Origin: Comamonadaceae bacterium ALPHA2B
GTDB taxonomy: Bacteria > Pseudomonadota > Gammaproteobacteria > Burkholderiales > Burkholderiaceae_C
Reading direction: 5' to 3'
Assembly: GCA_005503065.1 (NCBI GenBank)
Contig: SCOE01000017.1
Span: forward strand, 43,834-107,833
Length of the DNA stretch: 64,000 nt
This document shows positions 11,608 through 20,145 of the stretch, one piece after another. The number at the start of each line of letters is the position of its first letter. The first letter of the stretch is position 1. The position numbers were made by a program, and so were the translations under genes. Under the pieces are notes generated by a model. The model had not been told where the DNA came from and did no database searches. It saw nothing but the letters and a program-made list of their open reading frames with translations.

Positions 11608-14600
11608 ATGGTCCTGCAGCTCGACGCGCAGTCGCTGCGCGCGCGAGTGCCGGCGTCCGTCTTCGAGCGCGCGCTCGATCTCTACCGACGCCAGCGCGTG
11701 CTCGACGTGACGCTGACGCCCGCCAGCGCCAGCGAATGGCACCTCGACGGCGAGGTGCAGGACCCCGGCCAGCCGCCCGTCGAGGCCCGCGCCACCTTGG
11801 AGGTCGGCAGCGACGGCCGCCTGCTCGGCTTCGCCGGCGACTGCAGTTGCCCCGCGGGCCGCGACTGCCGGCACGCGGTGGCGATCGCGATCAAGGCGGC
11901 CTACAAGCGCCCGACGGCGACGCCCACCGCGCCCGAGGAGCCGGTCGCCGCAGCGCTGCCGCTCGACGGCCGTGGCCCTCTTGCAGGGGACCTGTTCGGC
12001 GACACCGCCGCGCTGGCCCCGCGCACCCTCGTCAGCGCCGACCAGCCGGTCTACTTGCTGGCGGACACCGCCGCCCATGCGCGCGAGCCCGGCCGGCTCG
12101 CGCTCGCGTGGCGGCTGTCGCGTCCCCTGCGCCGGGGTGGCTGGGCCACACCCAAGCTGCCCGGCCCCGACGCGCTGCAACGCGTCGCGGCGCTGCAGCC
12201 CGATGCGCCCGGCGGCGAGCGCGAGGGCGTGCGCCGCATCCAGTCGCTCGCGCAGGAGCGCCTTGCCGGCGATGCGGGGCCGTGGGGCCGCGTGCAGGGC
12301 CTCGCGGGCGCACAGGCGCTCGCATTCGCCGCGGGCACCGGCCGCCTGCACCTCGCCGCCCCATCCGGGCAGCTCGAGGGCCGGCCGCTGCGCTGGGGTG
12401 CGCCGCGGCGCCTGGGCTGGGGCTGGCAACCCGCGGGCACGGAGACCGCGCCGCTGTGGTGGCTGCGGCCGGTGCTCGACGGCGCGCCGAGCACCGGCGC
12501 CGTGCGCCTGTGCCCCGGCGCGCCGCCGCTGTACCTGGACACGGCCACCGGCCAATGCGGCCTCGTCGATGCGCCGGGGCTCGATGCGGCTGCGCTGCAG
12601 GTGCTGCTCGCCGCGCCGCCCGTGCCGGCGTCGGCCTTCGATTCGGACGAGGCACAGCACTGGCAGCGCCTGTCGAGGGTGCCGTTCCCGGCCATGCCCG
12701 AGCCGGCGCCGGAATGGCCGCCCTGCGTGCCGCAGCCCATCCTGCACCTGGCGCCGGTGCCGGCGGTCGAACGGCCGCAGCGCGGGTTGCTGGTCGCCGC
12801 ACTGAGCTTCGACTACGCCGGCCTGCGCGGCCACTGGGCCGACGAGCAGCCGGTCACGCGGGTCGAACATCACGGGCGCCCCATGCGGCTCCTGCGCGAC
12901 CTGGATGCGGAGCGCGCCGCCCGGCGGCGGCTCGTTTCGCTGCACCTGCTGGGCGATGCGCTGGGGCGCTACCACCACATCGGCGCACGCACCTGGCTCG
13001 CCTGGGCCGCCACCGACTGGGCCGCCCTGCGCGAGGCCGGCTTCGCGATCGAGGCCGACGCCGCGCTCGATGCGCTGTTCCGCACCGCCGACGCGCTGGA
13101 GCTCTCGCTCGATGGCGCGCCGCCGAATTCGCCCGATGCGCCCTTCGCCGCCGAGGGCGTGCACGCGTTCAGCCTCTCGCTCGGCGTCTCCATCGACGGC
13201 GTGCGGCAGGACGTGCTGCCCTGGCTCCCCGGCCTGCTGGCCCAGGCGCGGGCCACGCCCGACGGCCCGGTGCTGCCCGACTGGCTGTGGCGCGAAGACG
13301 CGCACGGCCGCTGGCTGCGGCTGCCGTCCGCGGCCCTGCAGCCCTGGCTCGGTGCCCTGCTCGCGCTGATGGAGGAACGCCCCGCCGCCGACTGGGACAG
13401 GCCGCGCCTGCCGCTCTCGCGCGGCGAGGCACTGGGCCTGGGTGCCGCGCTGGCGGGCACGCCGCCATCGCCCCATGCTTCGTCGTCGTCGCCGATGGCG
13501 ATGCTGCCGGCGCTGCGTGCGCTGACCGGCGCGCAGCCGCTGCCCGCGATCGCAGCGCCCACCGGACTGCAGGCCACGCTGCGGCCCTACCAGCAGCACG
13601 GCCTGGCCTGGCTGCAGCACCTGCGCGCCCACGGCCTGGGCGGCGTGCTGGCCGACGACATGGGCCTGGGCAAGACGCTGCAGACTTTGGCGCACCTGCT
13701 GCGCGAGAAGGAGGACGGCCGGCTCGACGCACCCTGCCTCGTCGTCGCGCCCGTGAGCCTGCTGAGCAACTGGCGGCGCGAGGCCGCCCGCTTCGCGCCG
13801 GCCCTGCGCACGCGCGTGTGGCACGGCGCCACGCGCCGGGGCGGCGCCTTCGCCGAGGACTGCGACCTCGTCATCGCGCCCTATTCGCTGCTGCAGCGCG
13901 ACCGCGCGCGCTGGCTCGGCCGGCGCTGGCACATCGTCGTGCTCGACGAGGCGCAGCACATCAAGAACGCGCGCTCCCAGGCCGCGCAGGTAGTGGCAGC
14001 GCTCGACGCGCGCCAGCGGCTCGCGCTGTCGGGCACGCCGATGGAGAACCACCTCGGCGAACTGTGGAGCCTGTTCGACTTCCTGATGCCCGGCTTCCTC
14101 GGCAGCGCGGAGCGCTTTCGCGCCCGCTTTCGCATGCCGATCGAGAAGCTCGGCGACGGCAGCCGCCTGGCGCAATTGCGGCGCCGCGTCGCGCCCTTCA
14201 TCCTGCGGCGCACGCAGGCGGTGGTGGCGGGCGAACTGCCCGAGCGCATCGAGAGCACCGTGCCGGTGACGCTGGAAGGCGCGCAGGCCGACCTCTACGA
14301 GACCATCCGCCTGGGCAGCGAGCGCGCCGTGCGCGACGCGCTGGCCGGCCGCGGCCTGGGCGGCGCGCAGATCCAGGTGCTGGACGCGCTGCTCAAGCTG
14401 CGCCAGGTGTGCTGCGATCCGCGCCTGCTGCCGGCGTCGTCGCCCGGCGTGGCCGAGGCGCCCTCGGCCAAGCTCGCGCTGCTGATGGAGCTGCTGCACG
14501 AATCGCAGGCCGAAGGCCGGCGCGTCCTGGTGTTCTCGCAGTTCACGAGCATGCTGGCGCTGATCGAGGACGCGCTGCGCAGCGCGGGGCTGGCCTGGAC

Positions 14601-14979
14601 CACGCTGACCGGCGACACGCGCGACCGCGACGCCGCCATCGCGCGCTTCACCGAAGGCGACGTGCCGATCTTCCTCATCAGCCTGAAGGCCGGCGGCACG
14701 GGCCTGAACCTGCCGCAGGCCGACACGGTCATCCACTACGACCCGTGGTGGAACCCGGCCGTCGAGGCGCAGGCCACGGCGCGCGCACACCGGCTGGGCC
14801 AGACGAAGCAGGTGCTGGTCTACCGGCTGGTGGCCGAAGGCACGATCGAGGAACGCATCCTGGCGCTGCAGGCGCGAAAGGCCGCGCTGGCCCAGGGCCT
14901 GCTGCACGGCGTGGCGCCGCGCGAGGCGACGCTTTTCACCGAGGACGATGTGACCGAGCTGCTGCGGCCCCTGGGTTGA
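11608..14979 (+). CDS. SWIM zinc-finger SNF2-family DEAD/H helicase
   Basis: 1123 residues. A SWIM finger CSCPAGRDCRHA lies near residue 80. The middle ~540 residues are poorly recognisable and Arg/Ala-rich. The C-terminal half is a full SNF2 motor: ADDMGLGKTLQTLA (Walker A, near 680), VLDEAQHIKN (motif II), LSGTPMENHLGELWSLFDF (motif III), FSQFTSMLALIED, LKAGGTGLNLPQA and ARAHRLGQTK (motif VI). Such bacterial SNF2 proteins are double-stranded DNA or DNA-protein translocases of unclear role. It starts 22 bases after lipA and may be read from the same message. Confidence 0.93.
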   Translation: MVLQLDAQSLRARVPASVFERALDLYRRQRVLDVTLTPASASEWHLDGEVQDPGQPPVEARATLEVGSDGRLLGFAGDCSCPAGRDCRHAVAIAIKAAYKRPTATPTAPEEPVAAALPLDGRGPLAGDLFGDTAALAPRTLVSADQPVYLLADTAAHAREPGRLALAWRLSRPLRRGGWATPKLPGPDALQRVAALQPDAPGGEREGVRRIQSLAQERLAGDAGPWGRVQGLAGAQALAFAAGTGRLHLAAPSGQLEGRPLRWGAPRRLGWGWQPAGTETAPLWWLRPVLDGAPSTGAVRLCPGAPPLYLDTATGQCGLVDAPGLDAAALQVLLAAPPVPASAFDSDEAQHWQRLSRVPFPAMPEPAPEWPPCVPQPILHLAPVPAVERPQRGLLVAALSFDYAGLRGHWADEQPVTRVEHHGRPMRLLRDLDAERAARRRLVSLHLLGDALGRYHHIGARTWLAWAATDWAALREAGFAIEADAALDALFRTADALELSLDGAPPNSPDAPFAAEGVHAFSLSLGVSIDGVRQDVLPWLPGLLAQARATPDGPVLPDWLWREDAHGRWLRLPSAALQPWLGALLALMEERPAADWDRPRLPLSRGEALGLGAALAGTPPSPHASSSSPMAMLPALRALTGAQPLPAIAAPTGLQATLRPYQQHGLAWLQHLRAHGLGGVLADDMGLGKTLQTLAHLLREKEDGRLDAPCLVVAPVSLLSNWRREAARFAPALRTRVWHGATRRGGAFAEDCDLVIAPYSLLQRDRARWLGRRWHIVVLDEAQHIKNARSQAAQVVAALDARQRLALSGTPMENHLGELWSLFDFLMPGFLGSAERFRARFRMPIEKLGDGSRLAQLRRRVAPFILRRTQAVVAGELPERIESTVPVTLEGAQADLYETIRLGSERAVRDALAGRGLGGAQIQVLDALLKLRQVCCDPRLLPASSPGVAEAPSAKLALLMELLHESQAEGRRVLVFSQFTSMLALIEDALRSAGLAWTTLTGDTRDRDAAIARFTEGDVPIFLISLKAGGTGLNLPQADTVIHYDPWWNPAVEAQATARAHRLGQTKQVLVYRLVAEGTIEERILALQARKAALAQGLLHGVAPREATLFTEDDVTELLRPLG

Positions 14980-14999
14980 GAAGCACCAGGCGGGGCTAA

Positions 15000-15040
15000 G
15001 TGCAATCGGCCTGCAGCGCCCGCCGGGCGGGCGTCGGCGC
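15000..15040. repeat. Degenerate copy of dispersed ~60-bp palindromic element
   Basis: AATCGGCCTGCAGCGCCCGC followed by GGGCGGGCG matches the core of the element seen at 20071, 25236, 30737, 39646, 46932, 54369 and 56637. The AGCTATCAAAT tail is missing. It directly follows the helicase gene. Confidence 0.5.
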
Positions 15041-15108
15041 CGAATTCGTCACGTTCGTTACGATCTGTCGGGCGCCGCTCGCGCGGGACCTCGCTTCCGG
15101 TCCGAGGA

Positions 15109-15137
15109 ACCGTTCGGGCTGAGCCTGCCGAAGCCCG
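15109..15137. repeat. Short dispersed inverted repeat (TTCGGGCTGAGCCTGCCGAA type)
   Basis: CGTTCGGGCTGAGCCTGCCG followed by AAGCCCGGG resembles the widespread proteobacterial intergenic repeat built on CTGAGCCTGTCGAAGG. It is imperfect. The 292-base gap 14980-15271 otherwise holds only the degenerate element before it and a Shine-Dalgarno-like GGAG for the next gene. Confidence 0.5.
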
Positions 15138-15271
15138 GGACCGCACGTCGACTGGGCGGCCGAGGGCGACGTGACATGCGAGCGACGTTCGCCACGCACC
15201 GGCATCGCTATGCTGGGACACCGCCGCGCGCAGGCAGCCCGGCAAGAAAAACGGAGCCCGGAGACCGACCC

Positions 15272-16810
15272 ATGACATCCCTCGAAGCGGCGCTCGAGCG
15301 CGACTACGGCGTGATCGCCGACTTCATCCGCGACCACGCGCGCGAACGGCCCACGCAGCCGGCCCTGGCCGACGCGCGCCAGCAGATCGACTACGGCGAA
15401 CTCGACGCCCGCATGGACCGCGTCGCGGCCGCGCTGCAGCGCGAGGGCCTCGTGCCCGGCGACGCGATCGCGATCTGCGCCGACGCGTCGGTGGCGTACG
15501 CGACGGTGTTCCTCGGCGCGCTGCGTGCCGGCATCGCCGTGGCGCCGCTGGCGCCGAGCAGCACCTCGGCCAGCCTGGCGCGGATGCTGGAGGACGCCGA
15601 GGCGCGGCTGCTCTTCGTCGACGACACCGGCACGCTGGCGCTGGGCGATGCGGGTGGGCATCTTCCGCGCATCGCCCTCGCGGGCGGCGCGGTGCCGCTC
15701 GTGGGCGACTGGATGGCGCCTGCGGGCGCGCACCCGGCGCCGGTTGCACCCGAGCCGGCCTGGCCCTTCAACATCATCTACTCCTCCGGCACCACCGGCG
15801 AGCCCAAGGGCATCGTGCAGGGCCACGGCATGCGCTGGGCGCACGTCAAGCGCGGTCAGGTGTATGGCTACGGGCCCGACACCGTCACGCTGCTGTCGAC
15901 GCCGCTGTACTCCAACACCACGCTGGTCGTGTTCTTTCCCACGCTGGCCTACGGCGGCTGCGTGCTGCTGATGCCGAAGTTCGACGCGCTGGGCTACCTC
16001 GAGCTTGCACAGCGCCACCGCGTCACGCACACGATGCTGGTGCCGGTGCAGTACCAGCGCCTCATGGCGCACCCGGAGTTCGACCGCTTCGACCTGTCGC
16101 GCTTCCAGGCCAAGTTCTGCACCAGCGCGCCCTTCGGCGCCGCGCTCAAGGCCGACATCCTGAAGCGCTGGCCCGGCGGGCTGATCGAGTTCTACGGCAT
16201 GACCGAAGGCGGCGGCACCTGCATCCTGGAGGCGCACCACCATCCCGACAAGCTGCACACGGTGGGCCAGGTCGCTCCCGGCAGCGACATCCGCCTGATC
16301 GACGAGGCCGGCCGCGAGGTGCCTGCGGGCGAGGCCGGCGAGGTGGTCGGCCACTCGGGCGGCATGATGAACGGCTACCACAAGCAGCCCGCGAAGACGC
16401 GCGAGGCCGAGTGGTTCGCGCCCGACGGCAAGCGCTTCATCCGCACCGGCGACATCGGCCGCTTCGATGCCGAGGGCTTCCTCACCCTCTTCGATCGCAA
16501 GAAGGACATGGTCATCAGCGGCGGCTTCAACATCTACCCGAGCGACCTGGAAGCCGTGCTGCGCCGCCACCCGGAGGTGGCCGACGCGTCGGTGATCGGC
16601 ATTCCGTCCGAGCAATGGGGCGAGACGCCGGTGGCCTTCGTGGTGATGCGACCGGGCGCCGCCGCAAGCGACGACGAGCTGCTGGCCTGGACCAACGCGC
16701 AACTGGGCAAGACGCAACGCCTGGCCGGCCTGCGCCGCATCGACGAGCTGCCGCGCAGCGCGATCGGCAAGGTGCTCAAGCGCGAGTTGCGCGAGGCCTG
16801 GAAGCGCTGA
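15272..16810 (+). CDS. AMP-dependent synthetase/ligase (acyl-CoA ligase-like)
   Basis: 512 residues from ATG 15272. ANL-superfamily motifs: IIYSSGTTGEPKGIV (near residue 170), FYGMTEGGGTCI (near 310), RTGDIGRFDAEGFL, DRKKDMVISGGFNIYP and the C-terminal adenylation lysine in RSAIGKVLKREL. It should activate a carboxylic acid with ATP and pass it to CoA; chain length or aromatic preference cannot be read. The last 35 bases overlap the end of the convergent TetR gene. That regulator may control this enzyme, but this is inferred. Confidence 0.92.
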   Translation: MTSLEAALERDYGVIADFIRDHARERPTQPALADARQQIDYGELDARMDRVAAALQREGLVPGDAIAICADASVAYATVFLGALRAGIAVAPLAPSSTSASLARMLEDAEARLLFVDDTGTLALGDAGGHLPRIALAGGAVPLVGDWMAPAGAHPAPVAPEPAWPFNIIYSSGTTGEPKGIVQGHGMRWAHVKRGQVYGYGPDTVTLLSTPLYSNTTLVVFFPTLAYGGCVLLMPKFDALGYLELAQRHRVTHTMLVPVQYQRLMAHPEFDRFDLSRFQAKFCTSAPFGAALKADILKRWPGGLIEFYGMTEGGGTCILEAHHHPDKLHTVGQVAPGSDIRLIDEAGREVPAGEAGEVVGHSGGMMNGYHKQPAKTREAEWFAPDGKRFIRTGDIGRFDAEGFLTLFDRKKDMVISGGFNIYPSDLEAVLRRHPEVADASVIGIPSEQWGETPVAFVVMRPGAAASDDELLAWTNAQLGKTQRLAGLRRIDELPRSAIGKVLKRELREAWKR

Positions 16811-17453
16811 CGCTCGCTTGGCCGGGCGCATTCGGGGCCCGGGCCATCAGGTCGATCAGCAGCGCCAGCGCCGCCTCGGTCGCGCGCGTTTCGTCGCCGG
16901 GCGCGACGCCCCACTGCGGCAGGTGCCCGTCCAGCCGCATGCGCGCCAGACCGTAGACGCAGGCACGCGCCAGCAGCGCCAGCTGCTGCGTGTCGTGCGC
17001 CGGGTCGATGTCGCCTTCGGCCTGCGCGGCCCGGACCGTGTCCTCGGTTTCCCGGCGCCCGGCCAACATGCCACGCAGAAGCCCGGGCGAGGTCTCGACG
17101 TCGATCTGGTCGCGGGCCGAAACGATCCTGAAATGCGCGGGGTGCCGCTCGGCCCACCGCAGGTAACCCCGCCCCAGCGCCGCCAGCCGGCGCAGTGCGC
17201 TGCGGTCGGCCGGCCGCACGGCATGCCGCACCTCGATGCGCAGGCGCTCGGTCGCTTCCTGCGCCACGGCCGTCATCAGCGCACGCCGGTCGGGAAAGTG
17301 CCGGAAGGGCGCGCCCGGCGACACGCCCACGCGCCGTGCCGCCTCGCGCACGCTCACGCCTTCGGGGCCGCGCGCCAGGGCGAGCTCCAGGGCGGCCTCG
17401 ATCAGCGCCTGGCGCAGGTTGCCGTGGTGGTAGGTGGTGCGCTCCATGCCCAT
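16776..17453 (-). CDS. TetR family transcriptional regulator
   Basis: 225 residues from ATG 17453; a second ATG two codons later is possible. The N-terminal helix-turn-helix is ALARGPEGVSVREAARRVGV then SPGAPFRHFPDRRALMTAVA at residues 26-65. The C-terminal domain resembles WHG-type effector domains. It is convergent with the acyl-CoA ligase (35-base overlap) and divergent from the ferric-reductase-like gene (81-base gap), which is the likeliest place for its operator. No clear palindrome was found there. Confidence 0.92.
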   Translation of the reverse strand: MGMERTTYHHGNLRQALIEAALELALARGPEGVSVREAARRVGVSPGAPFRHFPDRRALMTAVAQEATERLRIEVRHAVRPADRSALRRLAALGRGYLRWAERHPAHFRIVSARDQIDVETSPGLLRGMLAGRRETEDTVRAAQAEGDIDPAHDTQQLALLARACVYGLARMRLDGHLPQWGVAPGDETRATEAALALLIDLMARAPNAPGQASVSASRPRATRA

Positions 17454-17534
17454 GTAAGCACCTTGTTCGGAAGATCGACGCGGTCGGGGAGGGCCAATGT
17501 AATCCCTGACCACATCGACTTCCATGGTGACGCC

Positions 17535-18167
17535 ATGCCCCACATTCCCTCTCCTTCCCCGGCCGACCGTCGCGCAGCGCCACGCATCGGCCGGCTGTTC
17601 TGGGCCCTCGCCCTGCTGCTGTCGGCCTGCGCGCTGGCCGTGGTGCTGGCCTCGCCCGACCTCGTGCAGGGCGCACGCATGGTGATCCGCCTCACGGCGC
17701 GCACCTCGCTCGCCCTGTTCCTGCTCGCGTTCACCGCCTCCGCGTGGGTGCGGCTGGTGCCGGGGCCAGGCACGGCCTGGCTGCTCGCACACCGGCGCGC
17801 CTTCGGGCTGGGCTTCGCCTTCTCGCACGCGCTGCACCTGGTGGCGATCGTGGCTTTCGCGAGGCTCGATCCCGCCGGCTTCGCGCAGCAGACCGGCGTG
17901 GCCAACATCGTCACCGGCGGCATCGCCTACGTCTTCATCGCGCTCATGGCCGCGACCTCGTGGAACGGCGCAGTGCGATGGATGGGCGCGCGCCGGTGGC
18001 AATGGCTGCACACCGTCGGCGCCCACTACCTGTGGATCAGCTTCGTGGTCAGTTTCGGCAAGCGCATCCCGATGTCGACCGCGTACGCGGTGCCGGTGCT
18101 CGTGCTGCTGGCGGCCATGGGCCTGCGGCTGGCCGGCCGCCTACAGGCGCGCGGGCGCCGAGCCTGA
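17535..18167 (+). CDS. Ferric-reductase-like transmembrane protein
   Basis: 210 residues, about six membrane helices. Histidines sit in AFSHALHLVAIVAF and WLHTVGAHYLWISF, the positions expected for haem ligands in the ferric-reductase/MsrQ-like fold. No flavin or NAD domain is present, so an electron partner would be separate. It is shorter and differently arranged than MsrQ and has no msrP neighbour. Divergent from the TetR gene. Confidence 0.75.
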   Translation: MPHIPSPSPADRRAAPRIGRLFWALALLLSACALAVVLASPDLVQGARMVIRLTARTSLALFLLAFTASAWVRLVPGPGTAWLLAHRRAFGLGFAFSHALHLVAIVAFARLDPAGFAQQTGVANIVTGGIAYVFIALMAATSWNGAVRWMGARRWQWLHTVGAHYLWISFVVSFGKRIPMSTAYAVPVLVLLAAMGLRLAGRLQARGRRA

Positions 18168-18226
18168 GCGGCGGGCGAGAGGCGGTGAGGCACACTGCGT
18201 GCCTCTCCCTCGCCCCGCATCGCCGC

Positions 18227-19357
18227 ATGTCTTCCGCCCCGTCCGCCGCCTCCCCTGCCACCGACGATGCCCCACCCGCCGGCAACGGCCTGCTGTGGGT
18301 GCTGCTGGCCGTGGCCGTGCTGTTCGCCGTGCTGCGGCCCCGTCCGCCGATGGAGTGGCTGCGCCTGGTCGACTGGCAGACCGTGGGCGCGCTGGCCGGG
18401 CTGCTGGCCATCACGCAGGGCGTGGAGAAAAGCGGCGTGCTGCAGTCGGCGGCCCAGCGCCTGCTGGCGCGCGTGACCGACCAGCGCCAGCTCGCGTTCT
18501 GGCTCTCGGGCGGCGCGGCGCTGCTGTCGGCCCTGGTGACCAACGACGTGAGCCTGTTTCTGCTGGTGCCGCTCACGCGCGTGCTCTCGACGCAGGCGCA
18601 CCTGCCGCTGGCGCGGCTGGTGGTTCTGCAGGCGCTGGCGGTGAACGCCGGCTCGGCGCTCACGCCCATCGGCAACCCGCAGAACCTGTTCCTCTGGCAC
18701 CAGAGCGGCCAGAGCTTCTTCGGCTTCATGGCAATGATGGCGCCGACGGTGGCCATCATGCTGGCCTGGCTGGCGGTCGCGGTGTGGCTGCTGGTGCCCA
18801 GGCACGCGATCACCCTCCGCCCGGGTACCGACAGCGCGCCGGTGCAGCCGAAGCTGCTGTGGGTGTCGGCGGCGCTGTTCATCGCCTTTGTCATTGCGCT
18901 CGACCGGCACTGGCTGGTCGCGGGGCTGGCGGTGGTCGCGGTCGCCTTCGCCATCGTCCACCCGCGAGTCCTGCGCAGCATCGACTGGGCGCTGCTGGCG
19001 ATCATCGCGCTGATGTTCGTCGACCTGCGCCAGCTCGCCGAGCTGCCGCAGGTGTCGGCGCTGCTGAAGCACTGGCCCATCGAGGAAGGCTGGCGCGTTT
19101 ACCTCGCGGCCATCGTGAGCTCGCAGTTCATCAGCAACGTCCCCGCCACCATCCTGCTCGACGGCTACGTGAAGGACCTGCCTGCGCTCGCTGCGGGCGT
19201 GAGCGTGGGCGGCTTCGGCTGCGTGCTGGGCTCGCTGGCCAACCTCATCGCGCTGCGGCTGGCGCGCGTGCCGAACGGGCTGGCGGAATTCCACCGCATC
19301 AGCGTGCCCTTCCTCATCGTGTGTGCGCTGAGCGCGGTGCTGCTGCGGCTGGGCTGA
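18227..19357 (+). CDS. Ion-transporter superfamily carrier (SLC13/ArsB/NhaD-like)
   Basis: 376 residues, about ten membrane helices with inverted-repeat architecture. The first half contains ALVTNDVSLFLLVPLTRV and AVNAGSALTPIGNPQNLFLW. The second half contains AIVSSQFISNVPATILLDGY. These paired N-D and N-P hairpins are typical of ArsB, NhaD and citrate carriers. Shorter than ArsB (about 430) and close to YbiR-type proteins. The substrate cannot be assigned. The AraC gene starts 6 bases after its stop. Confidence 0.85.
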   Translation: MSSAPSAASPATDDAPPAGNGLLWVLLAVAVLFAVLRPRPPMEWLRLVDWQTVGALAGLLAITQGVEKSGVLQSAAQRLLARVTDQRQLAFWLSGGAALLSALVTNDVSLFLLVPLTRVLSTQAHLPLARLVVLQALAVNAGSALTPIGNPQNLFLWHQSGQSFFGFMAMMAPTVAIMLAWLAVAVWLLVPRHAITLRPGTDSAPVQPKLLWVSAALFIAFVIALDRHWLVAGLAVVAVAFAIVHPRVLRSIDWALLAIIALMFVDLRQLAELPQVSALLKHWPIEEGWRVYLAAIVSSQFISNVPATILLDGYVKDLPALAAGVSVGGFGCVLGSLANLIALRLARVPNGLAEFHRISVPFLIVCALSAVLLRLG

Positions 19358-19362
19358 TCACG

Positions 19363-20073
19363 ATGCGCAGCGTGCCGGCCGCTTCGCTCTCCGTGCGCCA
19401 CTACGGCGCCTCGCGCGGCAGCCATGCGCACGAGCACTTCCAGGTGCTGGTCGGCTTGCAGGGCGTGCTCGAGCTGGAGGTCGAAGGCCGCGGCCAGCGC
19501 ATCGGCCAAGGCCAGGGCGTGGTGGTCGCCCCCGGCGACCGGCACGACTTCGAGGCGGCGGCCCGCGGCGGCAGCCGCTGCCTGGTGCTGGACACGGTCG
19601 ACCCGACCTGGACCGCCCGTGCCGGACGCATGCCCGCCGACGCGCGCGCCGGTGCGCTGGCGCGCTATCTCGCACTCAGCCTCGAAGCGGGGTCGGCGGC
19701 TGCATTGGCGCTGCTGCAGGGCGCGGCGCTGCTGCGCGAAGCCTGGGGACCGAGCGAGCCGATCGCGAGTGGCCGACCCATCGACTGGGCGGCGCTGGCC
19801 GTCTGGCTGCGTGCGCGCTGGCATCTGCCGCTGACGGTGGCCGACCTGGCGCGGCAGGTGCACCTGAGCCCCAGCCAGTTCTCGGAGCGGTGTCGGCGCG
19901 AGACCGGCCTGAGCCCGATGCAATGGCTGCGCGGCCAGCGCCTGGCCCAGGCCCGAGCGCTGCGCCTGGGCGGCATGGGCGTGGCGGAGGCCGCGCGCCG
20001 GACGGGCTACCGATCGCCCTCGGCGCTCACCGCGGCGATGCGGCGGGCCGGGGAAACGCCCGAACGCTCCTGA
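19363..20073 (+). CDS. AraC family transcriptional regulator
   Basis: 236 residues. An N-terminal cupin (HAHEHFQVLVGLQGVLELEV, then GVVVAPGDRHDFEA) senses a ligand. The C-terminal double helix-turn-helix contains TVADLARQVHLSPSQFSERC and VAEAARRTGYRSPSALTAAM. Starts 6 bases after the carrier gene, so it may regulate it. Its TGA stop (20071-20073) is the first triplet of a dispersed palindromic repeat. Confidence 0.93.
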   Translation: MRSVPAASLSVRHYGASRGSHAHEHFQVLVGLQGVLELEVEGRGQRIGQGQGVVVAPGDRHDFEAAARGGSRCLVLDTVDPTWTARAGRMPADARAGALARYLALSLEAGSAAALALLQGAALLREAWGPSEPIASGRPIDWAALAVWLRARWHLPLTVADLARQVHLSPSQFSERCRRETGLSPMQWLRGQRLAQARALRLGGMGVAEAARRTGYRSPSALTAAMRRAGETPERS

Positions 20074-20128
20074 TTTGATAGCTGCCAGCGCCCGCCCCGC
20101 GGGCGCTGCAGCCACTTTTGGCCTGGAA
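20071..20128 (-). repeat. Dispersed ~60-bp palindromic element, copy A
   Basis: Reverse orientation of the family: TGATTTGATAGCTGCCAGCG, then CCCGCCCCGCGGGCGCTGC, then a TTTTGGCCTGG end. The core arms AGCGCCCG and CGGGCGCT can form a hairpin. It lies between the convergent araC-type and autotransporter genes and supplies the former's stop codon. It may act as a bidirectional terminator, though it has no T-run. Confidence 0.8.
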
Positions 20129-20145
20129 GTGCCGGTGCCCGGCGC

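Noticed and set aside
17535..18167. MsrQ haem subunit
   Set aside because: No msrP gene adjacent and only general ferric-reductase-like features are visible, so the narrower name is not supported.
20071..20128. Classical rho-independent terminator between AraC-type and autotransporter genes
   Set aside because: The hairpin is strong but no T-run follows on either strand. It is better described as a copy of the dispersed element.
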